Positions 1 through 9,204 of a DNA stretch of 64,000 bases are shown piece after piece. Source of the stretch: an uncultured Lachnospiraceae bacterium. GTDB taxonomy: Bacteria > Bacillota > Clostridia > Lachnospirales > Lachnospiraceae. The notes under the pieces were generated by a model that worked only from the letters and a program-made list of their open reading frames with translations, did not search any database and had not been told where the DNA came from. Numbering within the stretch: the first letter of the stretch is position 1; the number at the start of each line of letters is the position of its first letter. Made by a program: the position numbers and the translations under genes. The stretch is from assembly GCA_902779575.1 (NCBI GenBank), contig CACZBW010000011.1, positions 33,864 to 97,863 on the forward strand, read 5' to 3'.

Positions 1-407
1 ACGGTGCATCTTTCGTCAACCGCCCCGAAATGAAGGATCAGACGGTAACCGTCCGGCAGATCTACGGGATCGATTTTCCTGCCATACCACAGGGTTTCTC
101 CCGGCTGAAGAACCCTTTTGACTCCGGACCGGGCTGTCTCCGGAGAGAAGGGAACCAGGATCCGGCCATCCGGCCTGTTCATCACTTCTGTTTCTGATTC
201 CACGCCTGCCGGAAGGATACAGTAATTCCACCAGCCGTTCAGGCACTGCCAGTTCCCGCGGATCATCTGCGGGCGGGGATATTCCGGAAGCGGTACCGCG
301 TCCGGCCCGTCTGTGACGCCTTCACTCCAGGGGGAGCACAGCGTGTAAGCCTGCTGATCTTTTTTTCGATTCAGCTGAAGGGTACCGATTGCATCTTTCA
401 TTCTCAT
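1..407 (-). CDS. Glycoside hydrolase family 2 protein, N-terminal part (partial)
   Basis: The reading frame opens at the ATG at 407, preceded on the minus strand by an AGAGGA ribosome binding site six bases away, and stays open to the left edge, so about 135 N-terminal residues are visible. The stretch has the look of the N-terminal sugar-binding jelly-roll of GH2 beta-galactosidase/beta-glucuronidase proteins: PRPQMIRGNWQCLNGWWNY followed by a segment around VPFSPETARSGV and LWYGRKI. No signal peptide is present, so a cytoplasmic enzyme acting on imported oligosaccharides is likely. The catalytic domain lies outside the window, so neither substrate nor catalytic residues can be judged. A second in-frame ATG lies two codons later. 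Confidence 0.75.
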   Translation of the reverse strand, partial: MRMKDAIGTLQLNRKKDQQAYTLCSPWSEGVTDGPDAVPLPEYPRPQMIRGNWQCLNGWWNYCILPAGVESETEVMNRPDGRILVPFSPETARSGVKRVLQPGETLWYGRKIDPVDLPDGYRLILHFGAVDERCT

Positions 408-712
408 AATGAGTCCTCTTTTTTATTCTTATATATATGGGAAGCGCGGATAAAGCCGGTTTTAACATTCAAAGCTTCCGAATCAGTGCTTCGTCCGGAA
501 TATATTGGTAATTCAGGATCCGCGCAGCCTGGTTAAAACTCTGACTTACTATTTTACATACGCCGCGTTTTTTTTCAATGGTTTTATTTTTTCTTCTCAG
601 AGACGGAGGGTATTTCTTTCTTTCATGGAAAATGAAAAATCCTCTTCAAATTCATTTTTTGTGTGTTATGATTTCTGCAATGACATAATGTGTAAGGAGC
701 AGATGAATTCTG
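408..712. other. Intergenic region between divergent GH2 and MATE genes
   Basis: This 305-base divergent spacer is AT-rich, with several T runs between 560 and 660. It should hold the promoters of both flanking genes. I saw no clear riboswitch, operator palindrome or small ORF with a convincing ribosome binding site. Confidence 0.5.
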
Positions 713-2098
713 ATGTTGAAACGGTTTATAGGTACGCGAAGCTTTTACAGGTCTGTTATGCTGCTGCTGATTCCTATCGTGGTGCAGCAGTTTATTACCA
801 ATTTTGTGTCGCTGCTGGACAACATTATGGTCGGCCAGCTCGGAACAGAGTCGATCTCTGCAGCCTCTATCGCGAACAGCGTACAGCTGGTTTTCATGCT
901 GGCCGTTTTCGGCGGGCTGAGCGGGTTCAGTATTTTCGGCGCCCAGTTTTACGGTAAAGGGGATACGGATGGAGTAAGGAACACCTTCCGTGTTAAGATT
1001 CTGTTCTGCATCCTGTGCACGGCGGCCGGAATCCTGATCTACCGTTTTTTTGGACATTCCTTTATCCACGCTTTCCTGCTGGGGGAGAGCAACGGCGGCG
1101 ACATGGCCCTGGCACTGAGAGAAGGTACCTCTTACCTGATGATTATGCTCTGGGGCCTGCTTCCATTTGCCTTTGTCCAGGCTTATGCGGGTACGCTGCG
1201 GGAAGCGGGGGAGACGGTTGTTCCCATGGCCGCCGGTATATGCGCTATTCTGACAAACCTGTTTCTGAACTGGGTCCTGATTTTCGGAAAGCTGGGCGCG
1301 CCGGCGCTCGGCGTAAGAGGAGCGGCGATCGCCACAGTGATCTCCAGATACGTGGAGCTGCTGGTGGTGCTGGTTTACGCTTATACGCATCTGGACCGGT
1401 ATCCCTTCATCCGCGGGGCGCTGCCCGGACTGAAGGTTCCCCTGGCTCTGGTCCGCCGTATGGCGCCCGTGGCGGCTCCGCTGCTGGTAAATGAGATCCT
1501 CTGGTCCCTGGCCATGACTTTCATTAACCAGCTCTATTCCTCCCGCGGGCTGAACGCGGTTGCGGCGCTGAACATCAACGGCACGGCATGGAATCTGTTC
1601 TGCGTGATCATGTTCGCCATGGGTACGGCGATTTCCATCATGGTCGGCCAGCGTCTTGGCGCGGGAAGAATCGACGAAGCCAGGGATGTGGACCGGAAGC
1701 TGCTCTTCCTGACGGTATCGCTGCATGTGCTGATCGGCGCCGGGATGATCCTTGCGTCCCCGTATATTCCCCGGCTTTATAATGTCATCCCGGAAGTCCG
1801 GACTCTGACGAGCCGGCTGCTTGTCGTCGCCGGTCTGTCCCTGCCGATCCATTCTTTTGCGCATGCGACGTATTTTACCATCCGCTCCGGGGGACGGACG
1901 GTTATCACCTTCCTCTTTGACGCGGTTTACACCTGGACAGTCACTGTCCTTCTGGCGTTCTGTCTCTGCCGCTTTACGAATCTGGAGATTGTAAAGATCT
2001 ATTTCTGCGTGCAGTTTATCGACGTGATCAAGGTGGTACTGGGACTTCTGATGCTGCGGTCCGATTTCTGGGCGCGCAATGTGGTTTCGGATGTGTGA
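713..2098 (+). CDS. MATE family efflux transporter
   Basis: A 461-residue polytopic membrane protein with about twelve hydrophobic segments. The N-terminal half contains LLIPIVVQQFITNFVSLLDN and MVGQLGTESISAASIANS, the typical opening of the multidrug and toxin extrusion family, which exports drugs or metabolites by cation antiport. The usual family length is about 450 residues, so it looks complete. The nearest Shine-Dalgarno sequence, AAGGAG at 694-699, is 13 bases from the ATG at 713, rather far, and an ATG at 703 is in another frame. It is one of three MATE genes in the window. Substrate cannot be predicted. Confidence 0.9.
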   Translation: MLKRFIGTRSFYRSVMLLLIPIVVQQFITNFVSLLDNIMVGQLGTESISAASIANSVQLVFMLAVFGGLSGFSIFGAQFYGKGDTDGVRNTFRVKILFCILCTAAGILIYRFFGHSFIHAFLLGESNGGDMALALREGTSYLMIMLWGLLPFAFVQAYAGTLREAGETVVPMAAGICAILTNLFLNWVLIFGKLGAPALGVRGAAIATVISRYVELLVVLVYAYTHLDRYPFIRGALPGLKVPLALVRRMAPVAAPLLVNEILWSLAMTFINQLYSSRGLNAVAALNINGTAWNLFCVIMFAMGTAISIMVGQRLGAGRIDEARDVDRKLLFLTVSLHVLIGAGMILASPYIPRLYNVIPEVRTLTSRLLVVAGLSLPIHSFAHATYFTIRSGGRTVITFLFDAVYTWTVTVLLAFCLCRFTNLEIVKIYFCVQFIDVIKVVLGLLMLRSDFWARNVVSDV

Positions 2099-2206
2099 CC
2101 GGAAATAGTACTCTCAGGCTGCTGCGGGTGCCTGTCAATCTGACAGGCAGGAATGCAAAGGGAATGCCGGGGCCTGGGGAAGATTCTCTGTCGGAAAGGC
2201 GGTTGT

Positions 2207-3094
2207 ATGAAAATATCAGAAAGCTGCGCGAAATGCCTGTATGACCGGCAGCGCGCAAGGATGCCGGATGAAGATTATCTGAAGGAGGTACGTAGTCTGC
2301 TCGAAGAAAGGGGAGAAAACGATTCCTCTCCTTTGCTTGTCTACAGATTCAATCAGGCTTATGCCCGCCGTTTCGGTTCCGCGGACAGCTATGCCGGGGT
2401 GAAGCGCAGTTACAACGATCTTGTTCTGAGCATGGCAGATCATTTACGGGCGCAGATCGAAGCGTCCGATGATCCGCTGGCAGCAGCTCTGGCTTACGCG
2501 CGGGTCGGCAACTATATTGATTTCGGCGCAATGGATACGGTGGATGAGGCTACATTTCTGGGTCTCTTTAAGGAAGCTGTGCTGCGTCCGGAGGAAAAGA
2601 GCGTATACGAAAGCTTCCTGAAAGCTTGCGAAAAAGGGGAACGTTTTCTCCTGATTGCGGACAACTGTGGAGAGATAGTGCTGGACAGGCTTCTTCTGGA
2701 ACAGCTGAAGAAACGGTTCGGGCAGCTGTGTCTGCAGGTGCTGGTGCGCGGAGGAGAGGTGCTGAATGACGTGACGGTCCGGGACGCGGTGTATGCGGGC
2801 GTCGATCAGCTGGCGGAAATCTTCTCCAACGGGGCGGCCATCGCGGGAACCGTGTATGGGCTGATGCCGGAGGAGGCCAGACAGGCCCTTGACGCGGCGG
2901 ATGTGGTGCTCGCGAAAGGGCAGGGTAACTATGAATCCCTGTCCGGGCAGGGCAGGCATATTTTCTACGCCTTCCTTTGCAAGTGCGATCTGTTTACCAG
3001 CCGTTTTCGTGTTCCGGCGCTCACGGGTATGCTGGTGGAGGAAAATACCGGAATGCCGGCAGGAGAAAATACCGTGGGTCCGGGTTCCGTATGA
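2207..3094 (+). CDS. DUF89 / damage-control phosphatase-like protein
   Basis: A 295-residue soluble protein of the DUF89 (ARMT1-like) family, metal-dependent phosphatases proposed to remove damaged or excess phosphometabolites. Visible signatures are an N-terminal CxxC (C7, C10), ADNCGEIVLD at 151-160 with the conserved DNxGE metal-site motif, RGGEVLNDVT at 181-190, and AKGQGNYESL near residue 247. The start at 2207 is preferred over 2153 because AAAGG lies just upstream and family homology begins there with MKISESCAKC. It lies about 100 bases after the MATE gene and 126 bases before the xylanase. The physiological substrate is unknown. Confidence 0.85.
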   Translation: MKISESCAKCLYDRQRARMPDEDYLKEVRSLLEERGENDSSPLLVYRFNQAYARRFGSADSYAGVKRSYNDLVLSMADHLRAQIEASDDPLAAALAYARVGNYIDFGAMDTVDEATFLGLFKEAVLRPEEKSVYESFLKACEKGERFLLIADNCGEIVLDRLLLEQLKKRFGQLCLQVLVRGGEVLNDVTVRDAVYAGVDQLAEIFSNGAAIAGTVYGLMPEEARQALDAADVVLAKGQGNYESLSGQGRHIFYAFLCKCDLFTSRFRVPALTGMLVEENTGMPAGENTVGPGSV

Positions 3095-3219
3095 GAAAGG
3101 ATACGGCTCGCGGATGATACTGCTGGCTGCTGCAGGATCACCGGGGCTATATTTGATAATAGAGAAAGTAAATACCGGAATTCAGGCCGGAGTGTTTTTT
3201 ATGAGAGGAGTTACAGAGG

Positions 3220-4434
3220 ATGAGGGACTATGCGCACAGAAAGGCAGCCAGGAGACTGCAGGTAACAGATGCGTCCGGAAATCCGGTCAGAAATACAGTG
3301 CTGGAAATCAAGCAGACAGGGCACAGCTTCCTGTTTGGCTGCGGCGCATTTGACACGATTCCGTATACAAATGACAGAAAGGACGATCCTTTCTGCAAAG
3401 ACCGGGTGGAAAAGTGGCTGAACCTGTATAATTACGGGACCCTCCCCTTCTACTGGGGCAGATATGAACCGACGGAGGGAAAACCGGCTTTTGAGAGCAC
3501 CATGAACGCCGCGTCTTTCCTGACAGGAAAGAAGGTAAAAGTAAAGGGACATCCTCTCTGCTGGCATACGGTGTGCGCCGACTGGCTCATGGAATATGAT
3601 AATAAGACAATTCTGGATAAGCAGCTAAAGCGAATCGACAGGGAAGTCACAGCCTTCAGAGGCGTGATCGACATGTGGGACGTGATCAATGAAGTGGTGA
3701 TCATGCCGGTTTTTGACAGATATGATAACGCTGTTACCAGGATCTGCAAAGAATATGGGCAGGTGAATCTGGTGAAGGAGGTCTTCGCGGCGGCGAAGGC
3801 AGCGAATCCGGACGCGGTTCTTCTGATCAATGATTTCAACTTAAGCGAAAAATATGCGGAGCTGATTGCCGCCTGTCTGGACGCGGGAGTTCCGATCGGA
3901 GCGATCGGCCTGCAGACGCATCAGCATCAGGGATATATGGGCACGGAAAAGCTGGAGGAAATCCTGCGCAGATTCGAACCCTTTGGAATTCCGCTGCACT
4001 TTACGGAAAATACGCTGGTCTCCGGGCATCTGATGCCGCCGCATATTGTCGACCTGAACGACTACCAGATCCCGGAATGGCCGACCACGCCGGAGGGCGA
4101 GGAGCGCCAGGCCAGGGAGATGGAAGAGATGTACCGCTTCCTGTTCGACCATCCGCTGGTGGAAGCCATCACCGGCTGGGATTTTGCCGACGGGGCATGG
4201 CTGGGCGCGCCGAGTGGCGTGATCCGGAAGGACAACAGTGTGAAGGCTTCCTATGAAATGCTCAGGAAGCTGATTCATGAGGAATGGCATACAGCGGGAA
4301 GCTGCCGTACGGATGAGAACGGATGGGCTGAAATAGAGGGCTTCAAAGGGAGCTACCGGATAACAGCGCAGGGAGCTTCGGCTGAATTTGAGCTGGGCAA
4401 AGCAGCTGATACAGACAGAGTAGTCCTGCGCTGA
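3220..4434 (+). CDS. GH10 endo-1,4-beta-xylanase, intracellular
   Basis: A 404-residue glycoside hydrolase family 10 enzyme that cleaves beta-1,4 bonds of xylan or xylo-oligosaccharides by a retaining mechanism. The GH10 barrel shows GHPLCWH (110-116), the acid/base glutamate E158 in WDVINE, and the nucleophile E263 in HFTEN. There is no signal peptide, so it probably acts in the cytoplasm on imported oligosaccharides. An N-terminal strand-rich stretch (about 12-45) precedes the barrel, and a short beta-rich tail (about 365-404) resembles the same stretch, as in some rumen xylanases. An AGAGGAG sequence lies upstream of the ATG. Together with the GH2 gene it suggests hemicellulose use. Confidence 0.9.
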   Translation: MRDYAHRKAARRLQVTDASGNPVRNTVLEIKQTGHSFLFGCGAFDTIPYTNDRKDDPFCKDRVEKWLNLYNYGTLPFYWGRYEPTEGKPAFESTMNAASFLTGKKVKVKGHPLCWHTVCADWLMEYDNKTILDKQLKRIDREVTAFRGVIDMWDVINEVVIMPVFDRYDNAVTRICKEYGQVNLVKEVFAAAKAANPDAVLLINDFNLSEKYAELIAACLDAGVPIGAIGLQTHQHQGYMGTEKLEEILRRFEPFGIPLHFTENTLVSGHLMPPHIVDLNDYQIPEWPTTPEGEERQAREMEEMYRFLFDHPLVEAITGWDFADGAWLGAPSGVIRKDNSVKASYEMLRKLIHEEWHTAGSCRTDENGWAEIEGFKGSYRITAQGASAEFELGKAADTDRVVLR

Positions 4435-4442
4435 CCGGCAAG

Positions 4443-5816
4443 TTATTCTTCCACAATTTTTCGGGCGACATAAACGCCGCTGGCGGAAGCATGGGAGAGG
4501 GAATGGGTGACGCCGCTGCCGTCTCCGATGATATAGAGGCCTTTATGGCAGCTCTCAAGGTTTTCGTCCAACGCAACTTCCATGTTATAGAATTTTACTT
4601 CCACGCCGTACAGCAGGGTATCGTCATTGGCTGTGCCGGGGGCGATCTTGTCCAGCGCGTAGATCATTTCCATGATTCCGTCCATGATCCGCTTGGGGAG
4701 TACAAGGCTCAGGTCTCCCGGAGTCGCGGCCAGGGTCGGTACGACCAGCCCCTCCGCGATGCGGCTGTGATTGCTGCGCCGTCCGCGCACCAGGTCGCCG
4801 AAGCGCTGTACAATGACGCCGCCGCCCAGCATATTGGAAAGGCGGGCGATGCTCTCTCCGTAGGCGTTGCTGTCTTTGAAGGGTTCAGAAAAATGTTTTG
4901 AAACCAGCAGCGCGAAGTTGGTATTTTCTGTTTTCCTGGAGGGATCCTCGAAGCTGTGCCCGTTTACCGTGACGATGCCGTTTGTGTTCTCATTTACAAC
5001 GATCCCGTTGGGGTTCATGCAGAAGGTGCGGACGTTGTCTTCGTATTTCTCCGTGCGGTATACGATCTTGCTCTCATAGAGCTCGTCCGTCAGGTCGGAG
5101 AATATGACAGCCGGAAGCTCTACGCGCACGCCGATATCTACCCGGTTTGAGCGGGTCGGGATATCCAGTTCCCGGCAGACGGTCTCCATCCATTTGCTGC
5201 CGCTTCGGCCGACAGAGACGATGCACTTGCTGCAGTCCGCGGTCTCAGTGCCTTTGTAATGGACGCGGTAGCCACCGTTTTCCAGCTTCTCCAGATGTTC
5301 CGCCGGCGTGTGGAAATAGAAATCCGCCCGGTCCTTCAGTTCCTGATAGAGCCGGCCCAGAACAATGTAATTGATGTCTGTTCCCAGGTGCCGCACGGAA
5401 GCGTTCAGAAGCTTAAGCTTATTCTGGATGCAGAGCTTCTTGAATTTTGTTCCGGCTGTGGAGTACATCTTTGTCCCCTGTCCGCCGTGGGAAAGGTTGA
5501 TCTCATCCACATAGTTCATCAGACTGATCGCCTGAGTTTTCCCGATGTATTCATACAGGGTTCCGCCGAAATCGTTGGTGATGTTGTATTTCCCGTCCGA
5601 GAAGGCGCCTGCGCCGCCGAAACCGTTCATGATGGCACAGGTCTTGCATCTGACACAGGATTCGGCTTTCCCCTCGGTGATGGGACAGCGGCGTTCGGCA
5701 AGCGGGCCGCCTGTCTCAAATATGGCGATTTTCAGATTCGGACGGAGGCGGATCAGCTCATAGGCAGAGAAGATGCCGCCAGGGCCCGCACCGATTATAA
5801 TCACGTCGTAATTCAT
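4443..5816 (-). CDS. FAD-dependent oxidoreductase (COG2509-like)
   Basis: A 457-residue cytoplasmic flavoprotein. The N-terminus has the dinucleotide-binding fold VIIIGAGPGGIFSAYEL and an acidic residue at the end of the second strand (IAIFETG). A Cys-rich element, CVRCKTC around residue 55, is followed by GFGGAGAFSDGKYN, typical of the uncharacterised FAD-dependent dehydrogenases grouped as COG2509. The C-terminus contains LYIIGDGSGVTHSLSHASASG, the second FAD-contact motif. GAGGT lies six bases before the ATG. It converges on the xylanase gene with only eight bases between stops. Electron donor, acceptor and substrate are unknown. Confidence 0.85.
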   Translation of the reverse strand: MNYDVIIIGAGPGGIFSAYELIRLRPNLKIAIFETGGPLAERRCPITEGKAESCVRCKTCAIMNGFGGAGAFSDGKYNITNDFGGTLYEYIGKTQAISLMNYVDEINLSHGGQGTKMYSTAGTKFKKLCIQNKLKLLNASVRHLGTDINYIVLGRLYQELKDRADFYFHTPAEHLEKLENGGYRVHYKGTETADCSKCIVSVGRSGSKWMETVCRELDIPTRSNRVDIGVRVELPAVIFSDLTDELYESKIVYRTEKYEDNVRTFCMNPNGIVVNENTNGIVTVNGHSFEDPSRKTENTNFALLVSKHFSEPFKDSNAYGESIARLSNMLGGGVIVQRFGDLVRGRRSNHSRIAEGLVVPTLAATPGDLSLVLPKRIMDGIMEMIYALDKIAPGTANDDTLLYGVEVKFYNMEVALDENLESCHKGLYIIGDGSGVTHSLSHASASGVYVARKIVEE

Positions 5817-6001
5817 GCCAGTACCTCGTTTTCTTAATTATGTCTTACACAGTCTCGCAAAAGCATGGCTTTGCGGAAGGCTGTATTTATCTTAACACGG
5901 TTTTCCTGAAAGGCGGAAAGCAGTCGAAACAGCTGGCTGATATCCGGGTATTCGGATCAGCACCCCGGCCTCCGGCCCAGGATATGGCTTTAATAGAAGA
6001 A

Positions 6002-7360
6002 TTATTCTTCCGAAGGAGTCTCTGCCTGGATGAAATCCGCGATATCGCCGATTACCTCCGGATCGATTCTTTCATTCACTTCATAGGCAGCAGGCCCATC
6101 CTCCATTTTTCCGTGAATAAAGACATGGATCAGGCCGGGATAGGAATGGAAGGTCCAGTTTTCCTTATCTTTGAGGGCTTCCTGAAAAAGGCGGAAATCT
6201 TCCATGGTTACCTGGTAGTCCTCTTCTCCCTGCAGCAGCAGGCAGGGAAGGGTAATCTGGCGCGCCGTATCCAGAACATCATATGAGGCCAGCCATTTCC
6301 AGTATGGGGCGTAAGCGCCCGCGATCTGATCGTCATCGGAAAGGCTGTCAAGATCATTCAGCTTTTCCAGCTCAGGAAGCATTCTGTCTCTCTGCGCCGC
6401 GGCTGCTTCCGAGAAGCCGGCGAGGAATTCCAGCTGCTCTTTCATGAGAGCGTCCAGACGGCGGGCCGATGGAGCCATAAGGATATATCCGCAGGCCTGC
6501 ACCGGGGCGTTTCTCAGCTCCCGGTCAATGGCGGGAATCGCCTGGGCGCCGAGACTGTGGCCCAGCACAAAGATTCTGTCCGGATCGATGGCCTCCTGTC
6601 CGGCGAGCAGCTGTACGGCAGCAACAGCGTCCAGGATGGATTCGTCCATCAGGGTGCCCTGTTTATCAGCGGCAAGTTCCTTTCCGTAGACATAGGTGCG
6701 CTTGTCGAAACGGTACACGGCGATCCCCAGTTTATTCAGGCCTTCCGCGATATCCTTAAAAGGAGTGAGAGAGCCGATCCGCTCATCGCGGTCGTTGGGA
6801 CCGGAGCCGTGGATCAGTACAACGGCGGGGAATGGGCCGCTGCCTTCGGGGAGAGTCAGGGTACCGGGAAGCTCGCCGTTCAGTTCCGGTACCGGAAGAG
6901 CCAGATCAACGGAAGAGAAGACATCATCCTGCTGCCGGGGGACTTCGCCCGTAAAGCGGTCTATGGTAAGCCCGGCCAGGGCGTCTCCGTCCATGGCCAG
7001 GACAAAATCCACCGAACTGGCAGCAAAGATACAGGGAACACGGAAGGTGGTCCTGCCCTGACTGTTTTCCTCATAGGCAGGGAAGATCTCCTGTACCGCT
7101 CCGAGAGAATCGAGCTGTTTGGAAAGACCCTTAAAGCCGCCGAGAGGAATCATCGCCAGCTTCATCATGCCGCTCAGTTTGTACTGGCCGTCCAGGGACG
7201 CCGGATCCCCGTTCACCAGGATCTGTACAAAGGCGTCAGCGTCTTCGGGAACTGAGATGGTTTTCAGATTTTCCTCAGCACCGGCGTTAAAAGGCCCGCA
7301 GGCCAGAAGCACAAGCAAAACGGCGCAAAGCGCACAACAGATACGAAAGGATTTTTTCAT
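6002..7360 (-). CDS. Exported alpha/beta hydrolase, probable lipoprotein
   Basis: A 452-residue secreted hydrolase. The start at 7360 is chosen because a good GGAGAG site precedes it and the protein then opens with a signal peptide, MKKSFRICC followed by a hydrophobic core ending in LVLLACG, which fits a lipobox with Cys20 as the lipidated residue. An N-terminal domain of about 110 residues (DUF3887-like by appearance) is followed by an alpha/beta-hydrolase domain with the oxyanion HGSGPNDRDE loop, the nucleophile elbow GHSLGAQ, an acidic residue in LQGEEDYQV and a late histidine in IHVFIHG. Such enzymes are serine esterases or peptidases. The substrate is unknown. Confidence 0.85.
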   Translation of the reverse strand: MKKSFRICCALCAVLLVLLACGPFNAGAEENLKTISVPEDADAFVQILVNGDPASLDGQYKLSGMMKLAMIPLGGFKGLSKQLDSLGAVQEIFPAYEENSQGRTTFRVPCIFAASSVDFVLAMDGDALAGLTIDRFTGEVPRQQDDVFSSVDLALPVPELNGELPGTLTLPEGSGPFPAVVLIHGSGPNDRDERIGSLTPFKDIAEGLNKLGIAVYRFDKRTYVYGKELAADKQGTLMDESILDAVAAVQLLAGQEAIDPDRIFVLGHSLGAQAIPAIDRELRNAPVQACGYILMAPSARRLDALMKEQLEFLAGFSEAAAAQRDRMLPELEKLNDLDSLSDDDQIAGAYAPYWKWLASYDVLDTARQITLPCLLLQGEEDYQVTMEDFRLFQEALKDKENWTFHSYPGLIHVFIHGKMEDGPAAYEVNERIDPEVIGDIADFIQAETPSEE

Positions 7361-7979
7361 GATAATCTCTCCACTCTGCCGCTTTTGAACGGCGGCATAA
7401 ACAGGTATAAAAGAATCATTTAAATGAACCGGCAGCGCCTCCGGTATCCGGAACCGGCTGTCTGACATTCTGCTCTGAATTATAGCACACGGAGCCGCGT
7501 TATGTCTTATCAGTATGTCAATACGAAGGTTTTTCATTTGACTGGAGAAGTTCTGCTTTTCCGGCTGCGGCTTTCCTCTGACTGTGAAGGCGGAGCAGAT
7601 CCGGAAGAAGTATTATATCTTCTGGACAGGGAGAAGAGAGGGACAGAGAAATTTCTGAATGACCATAGAGTGGACATATTCTTTTTTTGCATTATACTCT
7701 GTTGTAGGGAAACGCTGATTTATACTGAATGGCAACTTTTGATACCTTGGAAACAGCGTTTCCCTATATATTCTTTGAGCGCGTAATGCGCTCAAAGCCG
7801 CGTGCTGCGCGGCTTGCAGAGCAAGCCTTCCGCTGCGCAGCACTGCGATCCGCTGGAGGCTCTAAGGAAACACTGATATAATCAGTGTTTCCTTAGAGAG
7901 CGGCAGTCCGCCCGATCGCACATGGAATTCACGTCAGGGGATACGCGTTCAATTACAGAACTGTATGAGGTAAGCGGCC
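7361..7979. other. Long intergenic region with clustered hairpins
   Basis: This 619-base spacer separates the hydrolase from the CDF gene. Its right half (7705-7898) is packed with inverted repeats, described separately. A 94-codon open frame at 7502-7786 runs into the repeat and lacks a ribosome binding site, so I do not call it a gene. AT-rich sequence near 7670-7700 could hold a promoter, but I saw no convincing pair of hexamers. Confidence 0.5.
7705..7898. repeat. Palindromic repeat element, hairpin cluster
   Basis: Five inverted repeats lie in tandem. TAGGGAAACGCTG (7705-7717) pairs with 7754-7766. CTTTGAGCGC (7773-7782) pairs with 7788-7797. GTGCTGCGC (7802-7810) pairs with 7835-7843 and encloses GGCTTGC (7811-7817) with 7821-7827. 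Finally CTCTAAGGAAACACTGAT (7860-7877) pairs perfectly with 7881-7898 across a three-base loop. The GGAAACRCTGAT core recurs at 25185-25239 and 40813-40839, so this is a dispersed family, perhaps a REP- or MITE-like element. Confidence 0.8.
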
Positions 7980-9140
7980 ATGGACAGCATGGAAAAGCAG
8001 TTTTCCGGGATAACGCCGAAAGATGCATATATAGAAGAAAGAAACCGCGTGATTATCCGCACCAGTATTCTCGGTATTACAGCAAATGTTGTGCTTGCCC
8101 TCCTAAAGGCGCTGGTTGGAATGGCGACGCATTCGATTGCAATAACGCTGGACGCGGTAAACAATTTTACGGACGCCGGATCTTCTGTTATTACGATCGC
8201 CGGGACAAAGCTGGCTTCAAAAAAACCGGATAAAAAGCATCCGTGGGGACACGGGCGGATTGAATATCTGAGCGCCATGCTTCTCGGGGCTCTGGTGCTC
8301 TCCGCCGGAATCAGTTCCCTGATTGAGGCTGTCCGAAAAATCATCGACCCGCGAACGCCGGAGTATACATCCGTTTCGCTGATTCTTGTGGCAATCTGTG
8401 TTCTGGTGAAGATCTTTCTGGGGAGATATGTCACTTCCGCCGGCAGGCGTGCAAAGTCCGAGACGCTGGTCAATTCCGGCAGGGATGCACTGCTGGACGC
8501 ACTGGTCTCCGCATCAACGCTGGCTGCGGCGCTGCTCTATCTACTTTACGGGGTCTCCCTGGAGGCCTGGATCGGAGCGCTGATCTCTGTCCTGATTATT
8601 AAGACAGGATTTGAGATGCAGCTGAACACCATATCGGAGATTCTCGGCCAGAGGGTGGATGCCGATGTCGTGAGGGCGGTCTGCAGGACCGTGGAATCTT
8701 TTGATGAAGTGTACGGCGTGTATGATATGATTTTTCATGATTACGGTCCCAACCGTGTGAACGGCTCTCTTCACGTGGAGGTAGATGACGCCATGACGGC
8801 GCGGGAGATCAGTGATCTGCTCCGGAGGATCGCCGTTAAGGTATACCAGGAGCATCAGGTCCAGCTTACGGCAATCGGTATCTATTCCATGAATACAAAA
8901 GACAGAAAGGCAATGCGCCTGAGGGAAGAGATAACGAAAATCGCCATGGCACACAATCATGTCCTGCAGCTGCACGGTTTTTCTCTGAAAGAGAATGTTG
9001 TACAGTTTGATATCATTGTAGATTTTGAAGCGGACGATCCGGAAAAAATCCGTGATGAGATAACAGCCGAGGTCAGCGCGGCATATCCGGAGCTGACGGT
9101 ACAGGCATTTTGTGACGCTGATTACAACTTCAGTGAATAA
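7980..9140 (+). CDS. Cation diffusion facilitator family transporter
   Basis: A 386-residue membrane antiporter that exports divalent cations (zinc, cobalt, iron or manganese) from the cytoplasm. The transmembrane zinc-site motif is visible in helix 2 (LDAVNNFTDAGSS, D58 and D65), followed by HPWGHGR (87-93), the cytoplasmic-loop signature. A second acidic pair lies in GRDALLDALVSA. About six membrane segments are followed by a long cytoplasmic tail of roughly 180 residues, longer than in the smallest members. A GAGGT site precedes ATG 7980, and another ATG lies three codons in. Metal specificity is not evident. Confidence 0.92.
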   Translation: MDSMEKQFSGITPKDAYIEERNRVIIRTSILGITANVVLALLKALVGMATHSIAITLDAVNNFTDAGSSVITIAGTKLASKKPDKKHPWGHGRIEYLSAMLLGALVLSAGISSLIEAVRKIIDPRTPEYTSVSLILVAICVLVKIFLGRYVTSAGRRAKSETLVNSGRDALLDALVSASTLAAALLYLLYGVSLEAWIGALISVLIIKTGFEMQLNTISEILGQRVDADVVRAVCRTVESFDEVYGVYDMIFHDYGPNRVNGSLHVEVDDAMTAREISDLLRRIAVKVYQEHQVQLTAIGIYSMNTKDRKAMRLREEITKIAMAHNHVLQLHGFSLKENVVQFDIIVDFEADDPEKIRDEITAEVSAAYPELTVQAFCDADYNFSE

Positions 9141-9204
9141 GATATGAGATTTTCTGAGTTCTGCGGCTTTCTCTGGCGCCGGAGAACAGCGGAGGAAAAG
9201 GCAG

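Noticed and set aside
623-1864. 413-codon minus-strand frame opposite the first MATE gene
   Set aside because: Composition is Gln/His/Arg-rich without domains; the plus-strand MATE protein is unambiguous.
7502-7786. 94-codon plus-strand frame in the 7.4-8.0 kb spacer
   Set aside because: It has no ribosome binding site, runs into the palindromic repeat cluster and encodes no recognisable domain.
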